Assembly: GCA_021292165.1 (NCBI GenBank)
Contig: CM037880.1
Span: 140,370,564-140,434,563, forward strand
Length of the DNA stretch: 64,000 bases
Origin: Shinisaurus crocodilurus
Lineage: Eukaryota > Chordata > Lepidosauria > Squamata > Shinisauridae
Reading direction: 5' to 3'
The notes under the pieces were generated by a model that ran no database searches, was not told the DNA's origin, and was given only the letters and a program-made list of their open reading frames with translations. This document shows, in pieces, positions 54,045 to 64,000 of this stretch; position 1 is the first letter of the stretch; every line of letters begins with the position of its first letter. The translations under genes and the position numbers were made by a program.

Positions 54045-54600
54045 CCACTACGGCCTTGGATCCAGGAGAATCTAGTACTACTGACTTGCTACCTTGGGGA
54101 TAGCCGTCAGCTCCGAACACGAAACACCATACGTCAGACTCACTTAGGCTGGCCAAAGGTCAGCAAGCAGTCCTTGACTTAATGGGCGGACACAACCGTA
54201 AAAGCGCATCCTCCAGACATCATTCGCCGTTCCAACCCCTCTCCCTGGGGTACGCCATAGCCATGGGCCGTAGGCTGTGTGCGATTTTCAATCTCTAGGC
54301 TGTATAGAGGAGGCCCACTCTATCCAAACCTATACATCCCGGCCACTGAGAGAGCTTTCCCTAGGTTCCACCCATTGACCAGGACCCGGAACCCCTTCCG
54401 GCCGGAGCTGCCGCAGCTAGCGTAGTGGAACTGCTCTACTTGCCTATTAGTAGAGACGCATCGCGCTCGCTTTTCTCCGGGTTTGGTGCGTATCCCCACG
54501 CAAAGCGCTGGGGCTCAGTGGGAGATTTCTCCTTATTTTCAGTCCAGTGTTTTGGTGTTCACTGTTTTTAGAATAGTGTAATTTTAATTTTGCTAACAAT
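54045..54600. other. GC-rich right part of the 5-kb hAT (possible promoter/leader)
   Basis: Of mixed to high GC, between the nested element and the right terminus, upstream of the minus-strand transposase. Where a hAT promoter and first noncoding exon would lie; no TATA or splice site could be assigned. Confidence 0.35.
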
Positions 54601-54673
54601 TTGAATGTAGGCCCCTCTTGATCTTGAGGCCCTAGGCTGAAGCCTAGTTAGCCTATAGGAAAATCCGGCCCTG

Positions 54674-54681
54674 GCCGCATG
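54674..54681. repeat. Right 8-bp target duplication of the 5-kb hAT
   Basis: GCCGCATG, identical to 49,640-49,647. Confidence 0.92.
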
Positions 54682-55146
54682 CCGTGTACAACAGCTCCAG
54701 TCATGACTATTAAAGCTTCCACTTTAATTGCATCCAGTTCCGTTCATCGGCACAGGCTCTCCCCCACAACTCTTCCCACTCTTCCTTCCGTCCACTTTGC
54801 CAAGTTAACATGTTTTCATGAAAGACCTTTAGCTACGACTTTCCTGACTTTCCTAACTACAAATGCTTCTAGGAGGCTGTGTGTGCCCTCTGTCCAGCAC
54901 CGGTGCATGTATCCACCAATATATAGCTTGCCTCTTCCCTCTTCCGTTATGTGGGGGAGATATATGCATCACTCACTGTGACGAGCATGAGTAAAGTGTT
55001 TTCAATTATGAGTGATATCTCAGCCCCTAGAAAACACCTTTCATCTTAAAAGGCCCAAAGTCATAGGGGAAAGTCAACATGTGACTAATTGGATGGGGAA
55101 CAAAAAGCCAGTGCAATGTTTTAGAGAAGTTGAAAAGAATATAACT
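54682..55146. other. No recognised feature
   Basis: Nothing identifiable. Confidence 0.4.
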
Positions 55147-55310
55147 CAGGGCTGACCCCAAATTTTTGCTGCCTGAGGCAAAGGACAAGATGGTGGTTCC
55201 CCCCACCCCCTGGATTCCATATACAAAAGCTGATCAGAGTGGCAGCAGTTTAATCGTATTTTAACACTGGTGACAGTGCACCTGAGGCCAGCAGGAAACC
55301 TTAGAAAGCA
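55147..55310. repeat. Dispersed repeat, CAGGGCTG...CCCCAA type, copy 2
   Basis: TCAGGGCTGACCCCAAATTT, GCTGCCTGAGGCAAAGGACA and AACACTGGTGACAGTGCACC parallel 41,745-41,910. Confidence 0.6.
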
Positions 55311-55487
55311 CAAAGCAGGTCACATTGCACACACAGCCGTGTCCATTCTGCAGCCCTCAGCAGCTGCCCTACTCTGACTAATGGTCGGAATGGTCCTGTT
55401 ATACGTACAGAACAAAATGAAATTGTTGACAGAAGTGAAATGATATCCCTTGCTCCCATATACAAACACAAATCACTGACAACATTA

Positions 55488-55560
55488 TCCCTATGCATGT
55501 CCACTCAGAAGTAAATCCCATTGAGTTAAATGGGGCTTACCCCCAGGTAAGGTGCCCAAG
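55488..55560. repeat. Dispersed short palindromic repeat, copy 6
   Basis: ATCCCTATGCATGTCCACTC, AGTAAATCCCATTGAGTT and AATGGGGCTTACCCCCAGGT, in family order. Confidence 0.6.
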
Positions 55561-56477
55561 TATTTAAGTGTTGGGTATGAAAGGGTAAGAAAATCTAGTA
55601 TGTTTGTGGGGGGCAGGGGCAACACACCAAGTGCGGTACATAAGACAGAATAAAATAATATTTTTGTTCACCTTCTGTGAATACATGTTACAGAAACTGG
55701 AGCCAGCTGAAGTTGTTGGAAAGCTTGTTCTTTGTGAGCAACTAAAACAAAATGGCAGCCTCCTGTATCAAGCTGAGAAAACTGTTGAATACATATTTCC
55801 AGTCTAATCTGGAATATATGTATTTTCACAAGTCCTTTCTAACAAATATACTCTGCCTGTATTTTGTTGCATAATTTGCTTGAAAAGTGAGAAGGACGTG
55901 TAGCACATTGCATTTCCTTGTCCTTGTATTATTTGAGAAAACTTGTATCACAAAATTTCAGTCTTTTGGAGCGTGTCTGTGTGTGTGTGCGTGCATCTGT
56001 GGGTGTATTTCAAATGACTTTTCAGGCAGCAGTTACAGTAATTCAGTCTTACAGGAATTCAGTCTGGCAAAGACATGTGTAATAACTGCAGCAACTACCA
56101 GAAGTAGGTCACGGAGTGGCAAAATGCTACTGCTGAAGACTCTGTTGGGAATTGTTCTTGAACATAGAGTCATATGGTGTTTTAGGGCTTTAGGAGCCTC
56201 AAAGGTTCATCCATGTCCTCCTCCTGCATCACAGCATGTGTCAGAACCTATTTTTAACCATCCCAAGATCTTGCAGAACCTACAGGGATGAAAACCTGAT
56301 CAATGGTAAGCACGAAGGGGCCTTAACTCATAGTGCAGGAGTTGATATTTGATTATAAATAGTTATTGAGCTATCCAGCAAAATATCAATAGTTGGGGCT
56401 GCCTCATGCCCTCACATCCATTTTAAAAAAATAAAACACAACTCAATGTATTCCTTTGATAAAAAAATTTAGCACTG
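55561..56477. other. No recognised feature
   Basis: A GTGTGTGTGCGTGC stretch at 55,979-55,994 only. The 134-codon frame at 55,887 has no recognisable domain. Confidence 0.4.
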
Positions 56478-56933
56478 TAAGAGTGTGATCCAATGTGGTT
56501 GCCCGTAACCCTCCATACTCAGAGGATTACGGGCATCCTATCAAGGACAGAAGGAGCACAGAGGCGAAGGTCGCCTCCACACTTCTCCCACCCTGCAAAA
56601 GATTAAGACAGCAGATTTCAGCCATCTAAGTCTTTTGTGCCTGCTCGTGAGAAGGAAAGGCTGAGGTGCCTCCAGGATACATTGTATCCTGGTGGAACCT
56701 CACTCCTTCTCTCTCCGCCCCCCAAAACGCCCACCCAGTGCCGGCTTTGAGGTCGGTGTTGTGACCTCAGAGCCACAGCTAGCATGTTTCTCTCCACACC
56801 AGCTGCGAGAGGCCACTCTGAATTTGGAGTCCCAGCTCTAATCTCAGAGCAAGTTTTTGAGGTTGGAGCTGGGACTCTGAATTATCCTATGGCCATCTAG
56901 ACAGCATGTAGTGGCCATAGGATCATGCCCTTA
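56478..56933. repeat. Candidate TIR element, TAAGRG...GATCC termini
   Basis: Left TAAGAGTGTGATCCAATG and right, reversed, TAAGGGCATGATCCTATGG agree in most positions. Two inner hairpins occur: GCCCGTAACCC...GGATTACGGGC near 56,501-56,535 and GAGTCCCAGCTC...GAGCTGGGACTC near 56,827-56,877. No clear target duplication. Confidence 0.5.
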
Positions 56934-56949
56934 GAAACAGGCGAGAAGT

Positions 56950-57560
56950 TTGCTTCAGTCTGGTTTTTATAAGAATTTACCAACATTTGCAAAGTTCTCC
57001 ATATTCAGGACAAAAAGAATATGAGATTTAAAAAATTGATTGAGGAAGAGAAACCAAAACTGATAGATTCATCCATCCAGGACCAGAGCTTTGAGCATTT
57101 TGCTCTTAAATGTCTGGGTTTAAATCTCTGTGTATTCAACCATGTTATTGCTGAATTAGGGTTGCCACCTCTTTTTTCTGACATGCACCTCATCTTTAAG
57201 CATTATGACAGGCAGGTACATCATGGTCCTATCCATACTGGGAATAGCTGTACTTTTTTAATTTGGCTGGTGCAGAATGGGTGAGAATTTTGTTTCAGTT
57301 CGTTTTTTATAAGAATTTACCAACCAGGTTTGGGACAGAAAGAACTTGAGATTTAAAAAAAAAAGTCTAATGCTGGAGAAAGCAAAAGTTTGCCCATCCC
57401 TAAAAGCAAGGCTCAAGGCAATTGACAGCTTGTGGCTGGCTGATGCTCCATGCATGTGAACTTATAGGTGGGAAAGCTCTCTCTACTTGAAACACTTTAA
57501 AAATTTGAATGCAGGAGAAAGCAAAACTCACAGATTTGCCCATCCCTACTGGGAACAGAG
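56950..57560. repeat. Repeated units with TTTGCCCATCCCT ends
   Basis: TTTTTATAAGAATTTACCAAC occurs near 56,967 and 57,306 and is followed each time by AGGACAAAAAGAATATGAG or GGGACAGAAAGAACTTGAG; GGAGAAAGCAAAA with TTTGCCCATCCCTA occurs near 57,374 and 57,516. So there are at least two diverged copies of one unit in the same orientation. Confidence 0.55.
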
Positions 57561-57711
57561 ACAAATGCCTGCAGGTACATATCTGGGTGCCGCAATTATC
57601 CAAGAAGATTGACAGAAAAATGATTACTACATATTTGCAGGCATGCATCAGGTCAGATTCAGAGACCTGGGCAGGTGATCCAAGCGATAGCCTGGGACAC
57701 TGGTCTTTTTA

Positions 57712-57720
<9 letters not shown>

Positions 57721-57755
<35 letters not shown>
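57721..57755. repeat. (TG)n microsatellite
   Basis: About 17 TG units. Confidence 0.95.
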
Positions 57756-57757
<2 letters not shown>

Positions 57758-57930
57758 CTTGACCGCCTTTCAAGGCAGAGCAGAAGCCCTCCCAAGGCGG
57801 CATATGGCACTGAAACACATAAAACCGATACAATATTAAGAGCGATTTTAAAAAATACAATAAAACAGTAAGAACACAATAAAAACAGCCATAAAAACAG
57901 CAATAAAACCAGCAACAATAACAATCGAAT
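57756..57930. repeat. Possible retroposon tail, CCAAGGCGGC type
   Basis: TTGACCGCCTTTCAAGGCAG, CCCTCCCAAGGCGGCATATG then an A-rich stretch with repeated ATAAAA(C/A)AGC. Similar texture to the host repeat at 31.0 kb; unassigned. Confidence 0.4.
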
Positions 57931-58298
57931 CAGGAGGAGGCCAGAGTAAAATAATATGTTTCCGAGAGCTTCTTAAAAGCCTGCAGTGATGGAGCAGACT
58001 TTGGTCTTGAGAAGCACCAAGCTTGAGGACTCCTGTCATTGGTCTCTACTCAGATATCCACTGAACAGATAACAATATCCACTCATACAGTGAATGAACA
58101 CAGATATTCATACCCTTGCATACCAATTTACTATCTTATGTGATGAGGATAATGTTATTCAGTAGTTGAACAAATGGGGGATGCTATGGAGGAATGCCAG
58201 CCTTTCAGAGAAGATACATAAGAGTATCAGGCCTATGGTGCAGCCTTTTTAATCTCCCAGGCTTTTTAGTCCTTCACATTTAAAAAAATATATGAGTT

Positions 58299-58378
58299 AG
58301 GGCACAATCCTATCCTATGCATGTTTAGACAGAGAAAAGTCCTACAATTCCCAGCATGCCCCAGCCAGGATTGTGCCT
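58299..58378. mobile_element. Short MITE, GGCACAATCCT termini
   Basis: GGGCACAATCCTATCC at the left and CCAGGATTGTGCC at the right are inverted copies, with ACAATTCCCAGCATGCCCCAGCC between. It seems to be a deletion derivative of a longer hairpin. Confidence 0.55.
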
Positions 58379-58419
58379 TTGATGCATTTTTAGATATATT
58401 TGCACAGTGACTGGCTTTT

Positions 58420-58555
58420 ACTGGTTTTATTCTGGTGTTCAAGGTTTTTTTATATTATGTGTTATTATGCTATTGTATTTTATGGTTTTAAGTATTGCTT
58501 TGAGAACCACCCAGAGAGCTTCAGCTATTGGGCGGCATAGAAATCTAATAAATAA
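58420..58555 (+). repeat. Dispersed repeat end (AGAGAGCTTC type)
   Basis: TTGTATTTTATGGTTTTAAG, CACCCAGAGAGCTTCAGCTATTGG and AATCTAATAAATAA. Reverse complement of the block at 6345-6410; probably a LINE/SINE 3' end. Confidence 0.6.
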
Positions 58556-61500
58556 GAGTGCAATACTATGGCCATACTATTGTCTGAGGGGCCAGAGGAT
58601 ACTGGGGATTTTCACCTCTGACGCAGTAGACAGAGCTACAACCTCAGAAGTGAAAATCCCCACTGGAATCCTCACCCGCAGCCACTGCAGAAAGCACCGT
58701 GGTGGCTCCTCGTCCGAGGTCAGTGGCAGGACCTCAGTCAAGGATAAGGAGAGGAAAAAGGGGGCATGCCACTGCCAGTGGGGGGGGGAGGAAGAGAAGA
58801 GGTCAGGATCCACTCTATCCTGTTGCCTCTCCAGCCCCAGGCCCACCCCTGCCAGCACAACTCCACTAGATGGGCTCAGAGGCCTGTCTAGTACGAAAAA
58901 TCTTAAAAGGAGGATGGAGAAGCAAAAATCGCCTCTGTTGTTCCTCCCACCCTGTCGGCAGCAGCCCAGCAGGGCGCAGGAATATCGCAAGCTTCTGAGA
59001 TCGGAGGCTTCCGTCTAGTGAGTGGCACCCTGATACAGTTGTGCCCTAATAATTTCCAATCTTGCTATTGACACTGAAACATGTGCTACAAGTATTTCAA
59101 TGTTTCTCAAATGTCCACTGGTGTATCTCAACATTTCTCACTGCTCATTTTCCCTTGGGGGGGAAAAACACTTTATTCACACATTAACATTTTCTGAAAA
59201 TGTTTACATCTATCCAAGGCACATGCAAATGGGTGAGAGATAATGAGGCAAGAATCTCCACACTCTTCCTATCTGCTCGTGCTATTTTCATGGAAATATT
59301 GCTTTCCACTTCTCTCCTCTGCCTCCCTCCACCTATACTTTTCGTTTCTGCTGCACAATTGTATCCTAAGAGGGAGAGAGAAAGCCTGTTGTATATTGTA
59401 AAAAGAAGTCCATTGTATATTGCATTCTGTATTGCACCGATGGCAGTGGCAAAAACAAATCAGTTAATCTGCAAGAACTTGAGAGAACCAAGTGTGCAGA
59501 AGATCCTGTTCCACATGTGTGCATTTTTATTTTTTATTTTTTTAGCAGAATGATTGATCTCTCTGGTATAATGAGTGACCCTTTGCACCAGCAATTCTAT
59601 ATGTGTTGCTGAAGAAAGATTGCTTTTCTTCCCCCTAGCGTACAGATTATTCTGTACTTGTCTCTAGAGTTTAACTGTATCCTAATGTAGGACAAGCCAT
59701 GAAGGACAAAGAGGGCCTAAAACTTTGTCTTTTCTCTTTTTACAAGCGGCAGCCTCCAAAACTGACAGAAACAATGGCATCATCTACTTGGTAATAGTTT
59801 GGAGTGTGATATTTCCCAGTAAGTCAACCCTGCAAGCAAATTGATTTCTGCTTCCCACTTTCTATCCATACCAATGCAGAACGCATGTCATTTAAATCTG
59901 CATATAGACACTGCCAGCTGGGGAAAGACAGAAGAGAAATCTGCGCAAATGTCAACATAGTGGTATATATAAAAGCCTGCACATAAAGTTGCACATAAAG
60001 GCCTGTACTTGGATCCATGGAACTGAATACCTGGGTCTCCCTCCCCCACACCCCATTCCCAACTAGTGAAAATGTCCATCATTATGGCCGTCAGAGAGTC
60101 GTTGAGGGTTGTAATGAGTCTGTGTGTGTTCTAGACAAAGAGATGCACATACCGTGGGGTTCTATCTCAATGAAGGTCCCCAGTAAAAAGGGTGAATGGC
60201 AGGTTTTGCCTATAATGCAACATTTTCTCAAAGTCCAGTGACTCACTTTCCCTATGTGAATTCAAGAGAGAAAGTAAAGGAATAAGCTCAAGGGCACGAT
60301 TGGTATTTGGGCTAAATTTCAGTATGTAGTGGGGTGGCCAGGTGTCCTACATTACAGAGGACAGTCCTCCGTTTTGGAGAGCTGGTAGAGGACAATCATC
60401 TATTTGAACATGTCCTCTAGTTGATGGGCTGTCCAGTCCAAGTCTGGTTTAAAGTCGAAGCGCCATAAGGAGAGAGAGAGATTAGGGGGCTTGAAGTTGC
60501 CCATCAACAGTTAACACCTGGACTGCAGACTGAGCAGACCTACAGGTCACCGGGTCCATTAAATTATAGCTATTCTTTCTAAATTTATATAGATGTATAT
60601 GGAAATGTTATGCAAATTGGTGTCATATTTTGCCTCTTTTTTAATGTTGTGGAAGTGGCTACCCTTGCCTTGTAGTGACCCCAGTGTCTAAGGTAAGGGT
60701 TTATTCACCTTTAAGGGTGTTCCAGATTGTAAACTGTTTACTTTGTCCCACAAAAATCTGCTCCTTCCCCCAAGTGGTGTTAGCACTGCAGCCAGCCTCA
60801 AAGGCATGCAGAGCCTGCATGTGGAATGCCACTGGCATCCACACATTGGCCAGTGAAGAGGCAGGCCCAGGAAGGGCACATAAGGCCCCTTAATGGCCTT
60901 TTTGTTCACAGTTTTTGGTGCCCAACCACACTCCCTGCCTATTCTGGTTTTGCAAATATGTCAACAACATGCAGTTAGTTAGATTGCCCTGGGATAATGT
61001 GGGGCTGTTTGTTTTGAGAAAGAGAATCTGGAAGGCCCCCTTGCCAAGGTCATACAAAGAACCACTGGCAAAGTGAAGATATGCCTCCAAAATTTCCTCT
61101 AAAATGACATTTTGAAGCAAATCTGGAGCTTCCTTTGCTGTTATCTGAGAAAGTTTGAGGCAACCTAGAAGACTTTCGATAAGACAACTGAAATGTCTTG
61201 TGGAGTTCTCTGCATCTTTAACAGCTCTCCTCTCTCAACGCTCTAACTCTATGACTCTGCCTCACATATCCAGTAAGTACAAAACAAAAACTGTCCTCTC
61301 AGATGACAAGCAGGATGAATACAAAGCAAAGTATACACCCCTGGAGACATGTTACAGCAGTGTGGAAGAACAAGATGTGTGCATGTCTAATTCCACGGAA
61401 TCAACATGCCTGCCCTTGGGCTCTAGGTCAGTTCTGTTGTGGAAGCCAAGAGGAAATCCCTGCTTTAGTTTTACTTCGGCAGCCAATGAAGCAATACTAC

Positions 61501-61691
61501 ATCCAGTCCTGTCAGGATATGCCAATATGATTTTTCTCCTCTCCCGCAGAACAGACCAAACGTTGAAGAATCAACATTAAAAGGTCAGGCTAGCAGCTCA
61601 ATTCAGGTCAGATCCAAATTTGCTCATTTTGAAGCTTTTCTCAACAGGGCTCACAAGTTGGTCGGGAGTAGGGCAGCCTCTAGGTAAGGGG
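58556..61691. other. No recognised gene
   Basis: A hairpin pair GGGGATTTTCACCTCTGA / TCAGAAGTGAAAATCCCC at 58,605-58,662 is the only clear structure, probably a MITE part. Open frames at 58,407-59,018 and 61,155-61,580 have no domain I recognise. Confidence 0.4.
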
Positions 61692-61816
61692 CAGGCAACC
61701 TGGCTCCCTCCAGATGTTTTGTACTACAACTCCCATAATCCTTTACCATTGGCTATGCCAACTGTGCTTATGGGAGCTGTAGTTCCAAACATCTGGAGGG
61801 CACCAGGTTCCCTACT
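61692..61816. mobile_element. Hairpin MITE, CAGGCAACCTGG variant
   Basis: TCCAGATGTTTTGTACTACAAC, TCCCATAATCC against GCTGTAGTTCCAAACATCTGGAGG. Same layout as the CAGCCTTCCCC family; the right terminus (CCAGGTTCCCTACTTTG) is decayed and no duplication is seen. Confidence 0.65.
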
Positions 61817-62239
61817 TTGTGTCTAGGTGGTGAGTGGTGCCTGGAGAATGCCTTCTCAGTTGTGGCACCCTGCTGATGGAATGTTGTCCTCATTGAGGCT
61901 TATCTGGCACCAACTCTGATGTCATTCCAGCATCAGGAAAATATACATATATATTATTTGCCCAAGGATAGGATGAGTTTGTTTTAGTGAGATTTTATCC
62001 CTTCTGCTGTGTTTTTACACTGAGTCTTTATTATGCTGCTGTTTTTCTCTGATTTCTGATTTACATTGTGATTTTTTACAATTGACTTTTAATTTTCTAC
62101 ATCATCTTCATAGGTTTTTTTTTCTCTTAAGGATGGCCTAAAAACTCTTTTAAATAATAAATAATTTCCCAAGGGCTTCATTGGGAGTATAAGGTCTGGA
62201 GCTCAGAATGAGGTGAGCTTAAAAAAAATGAACAGTACA
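61817..62239. other. No recognised feature
   Basis: AT-rich; nothing identifiable. Confidence 0.4.
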
Positions 62240-62680
62240 AGCAAAACTCAAGTTCATCGAAATTCTCCAAATTCCACTTTGAAGATAATTCTATCTTGTG
62301 TCCATTTCAGATTGTGATCTTTGTTTATTACTTTTTGCACAAAAATTTGTGTGCAGTTTCATGCATATTTTTCAAACATACACATCAATGGTGCACATCT
62401 TTGAAGTGTGCGCATTCTTCTCCCATTGATAAAGTAGTTTTGTGCACATTTTTCAAAAGTACACTTTTTTTTCCCATGCACACGTTTCAAATGTATGCAT
62501 GCTGTCAAATGCATTTCTTTTTTATTTTATTTTATTTTATTGTCCACAAATCACATTGCAAGATTGGAAATGTACAAACTTCGACCACAGCTTGTGTTCG
62601 AGTCCGTGTTCAGTCCAGAAGGCATGAACTGGGTAAATCCTGATCAAAAATGAACTGATTTCCCCCCTCCCCTCTCAGAC
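62240..62680. repeat. Dispersed ~400-bp repeat rich in GTGCATTTTT units, copy 2
   Basis: AAATTCTCCAAATTCCAC, many GTGCACATTTTTCAAA-like units, (TTTTA)n near 62,520-62,541, CATTGCAAGATTGG and AACTTCGACCACAGCTTGTG parallel 42,318-42,722. Confidence 0.7.
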
Positions 62681-63739
62681 GACCCAAGCTGATTTGGGCT
62701 TGATCTGAACTGATCCCAAATTAGCTCAGTTTTAGGAAAGCACATTCCGAATGGAGACAATATTCCTGTGGCCCACCACTCATACTCACGATCAGTGCCA
62801 TCCCACAGTGAGGGAGAAAGCAAGAGAACAATGAGCAGGAGCCACGCCCATCACTAGTCGCTCACCCACCCTCTCTCTCACAGTGGCAGGGGGGCTGGGC
62901 CAGAAGGAGACAAAAAGTGAAGGAGGGAAGGAGTAGTAATGATGACACCAGAAGGGGCAAGAGCAGCACCAGGGAGCTCCAGTTGGAGGTGGGCCCCATG
63001 CTGGGACCAAGGCCCTGGAAAGTGCCCGGCCACGCGGACTGGTGGTGGCACTCGCCTGTCAGCCCTCATAATATGACATGTAGCATGTTCATAATGTGTC
63101 AGCATCCTCAAGTGCTTCTATTTCCCAGCCCAACAGACAAATCAAGGAATATAGGAGGAGACCTCACACAGGAGCACAGCTGTACTTATCTAAATCATCT
63201 AACAGCATTATATAAATGCTTTTCTCCTTCACTTCTTATTTCAAATGGCATAAATTCTCCTTTCGTCCTCCCCTATATCACAGAAAATGGTTACCTTTTG
63301 TCTATAGCCTGAGGAGAACACACATTTAAAAACAACTCTGATGAGTATGGCAAGGGCATATATAAAAGATAATTACAGCTTAGATTATGACTATCAACTT
63401 TCTATTGACATGAACAAGAAATGATATCTTAGTGATACTATATAAGCATTGTCTTTCACAATGAAGCATGACAGGACCAAATTTAACTCTCAGTGGCTTG
63501 TGGAATCAAATTACCGTATATGGGTTGTTCTTTCAGCAGAGAAAATTGTAAAGTTGGAAATTAGAAGATATGCAAATCTTATTCACATGAAGCAAATGAG
63601 GGCTGCATTATTTCACTTTCTGGGGAGGATGGAATGCAACCCTAAGGCAAAAACCAAACGAATATAGCACAGTAGGGAGCACTGGGGAAGGATAATTATT
63701 TCTCACAGATGCCCTTATCTGCACAGTGTAACATTGACC
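62681..63739. other. No recognised feature
   Basis: A purine-rich stretch (about 62,860-62,960) only; no repeat or coding domain identified. Confidence 0.4.
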
Positions 63740-64000
63740 GCTTGCCTGTGATCATTTTGGATGTTAAGAAACATGCTGAAATGGAACCCCGACAAGACCG
63801 AGGTACTTCTGGTGGGGGACAAGGGGAGGTTAGGGGATGTTGACCTGGTGCTGAATGGGGTACATCTACCCCTGAAGGACCAGGTCCGTAGCTTGGGGGT
63901 CATTCTAGACTCCCAGCTGTCCATGGAGGCTCAGGTGTCAGCTGTGAGCCGGGTGGCGCTGTATCTTTACTGCCTGAAATCCTTTATGCTTGGATTTACC
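63740..64000 (+). pseudogene. L2-like LINE reverse transcriptase fragment, runs off the window
   Basis: From 63,773 a frame is open to the window end: MLKWNPDKTEVLLVGDKGRL, then VLNGVHLPLKDQVRSLGVIL and SQLSMEAQVSAVSRVALY. The LNPDKTEVLLVG...LKDQVRSLGVxLDSxLS...QVSAV pattern follows the RT catalytic box in L2-type LINEs. The upstream YADD box is not in register here, and the piece continues past 64,000, so intactness is unknown. Confidence 0.82.

Larger units (their letters stand above)
49648..54673 (-). mobile_element. Complete 5-kb hAT DNA transposon
   Basis: Starts CAGGGCCGGATTTAG and ends AAAATCCGGCCCTG: 13-bp inverted termini CAGGGCCGGATTT. Exact 8-bp flanks GCCGCATG stand on both sides. 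Subterminal blocks on both sides share GAGGCCC/GGGCCTC motifs (AAGAGGCCCCAGGC at the left, GAGGCCCTAGGCTGAAGCC at the right). The minus strand carries a transposase gene (50,273-52,824). Upstream of it lie a Merlin-type fragment (53,389-53,637) and a nested 403-bp element (53,642-54,044), then 0.6 kb of GC-richer sequence to the right terminus that could be the promoter/leader. The left 4 kb is markedly AT-rich compared with its surroundings. Confidence 0.95.

Noticed and set aside
58407..59018. 203-codon plus-strand open frame
   Set aside because: Begins inside a dispersed repeat tail, continues through a GC-richer stretch with an inverted pair, and shows no domain, splice context or composition typical of coding sequence.
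61155..61580. 141-codon plus-strand open frame
   Set aside because: No recognisable domain and another frame is open over much of the same stretch; length is within what 64 kb yields by chance.
1..64000. CRISPR array, prophage, operon or bacterial mobile island
   Set aside because: Tandem repeats here are microsatellites and transposon arrays; all recognisable proteins are eukaryotic transposon enzymes, and there is no gene-dense layout.

Overview
The window looks like nuclear DNA from a squamate reptile (lizard or snake), intergenic or intronic. Three things point there: many CR1 non-LTR retrotransposon pieces, some ending in ATTCTATG repeats; tRNA-derived SINEs of the Sauria type; and young LINE, L1, L2-like and hAT copies side by side. 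This is recognition from sequence alone, without a database search. I found no host protein-coding exon, no functional tRNA or rRNA gene, and nothing prokaryotic or viral. Almost everything that can be named is a transposable element, often nested in another.

Layout. 0.4-3.8 kb: a decayed CR1 LINE broken by a complete nonautonomous hAT element (CGAGTC-rich ends, exact 8-bp target duplication), a SINE with a 148-bp tandem duplication and an unassigned insert; a Charlie/MER1-like hAT piece adjoins it. 8.8-15.6 kb: a small hAT MITE, two minus-strand 3' ends of a zinc-finger-tailed LINE, CR1 pieces, and an L1 ORF2 3' end split by one of those LINE copies. 18-20.4 kb: a tRNA-derived SINE and a 5S rRNA-derived SINE with a CR1 tail. 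20.4-24.5 kb: the longest stretch without recognised repeats. 25.5-27.6 kb: one SINE hit twice, by the young LINE (exact 11-bp target duplication) and by a CR1. 29.4-33.3 kb: a CR1 split by a 753-bp terminal-inverted-repeat element, then the longest LINE copy. 34.9-37.7 kb: a decayed LINE with an RNase H domain, riddled with insertions including a foldback with arms of about 185 bp. 38-49.6 kb: CR1 pieces, hairpin MITEs and a second CGAGTC hAT copy.

The most notable object is a complete, AT-rich hAT DNA transposon of 5,026 bp at 49,648-54,673. It has 13-bp terminal inverted repeats, an exact 8-bp target duplication, and a transposase gene on the minus strand broken only by about three frame changes. 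Its leader side holds a fragment of an unrelated transposase (ISXO2/Merlin type) and a 403-bp GC-rich nonautonomous hAT element with its own exact 8-bp duplication.

The rest (54.7-64 kb) holds further dispersed repeats, microsatellites and, at the right edge, the start of an L2-like reverse transcriptase fragment that runs out of the window. The elements do not form a pathway. They act as independent parasites, and the nesting gives a relative order of insertion: CR1, L1 and the RNase H LINE are the old hosts; the zinc-finger LINE, CGAGTC hAT copies and 5-kb hAT are younger.
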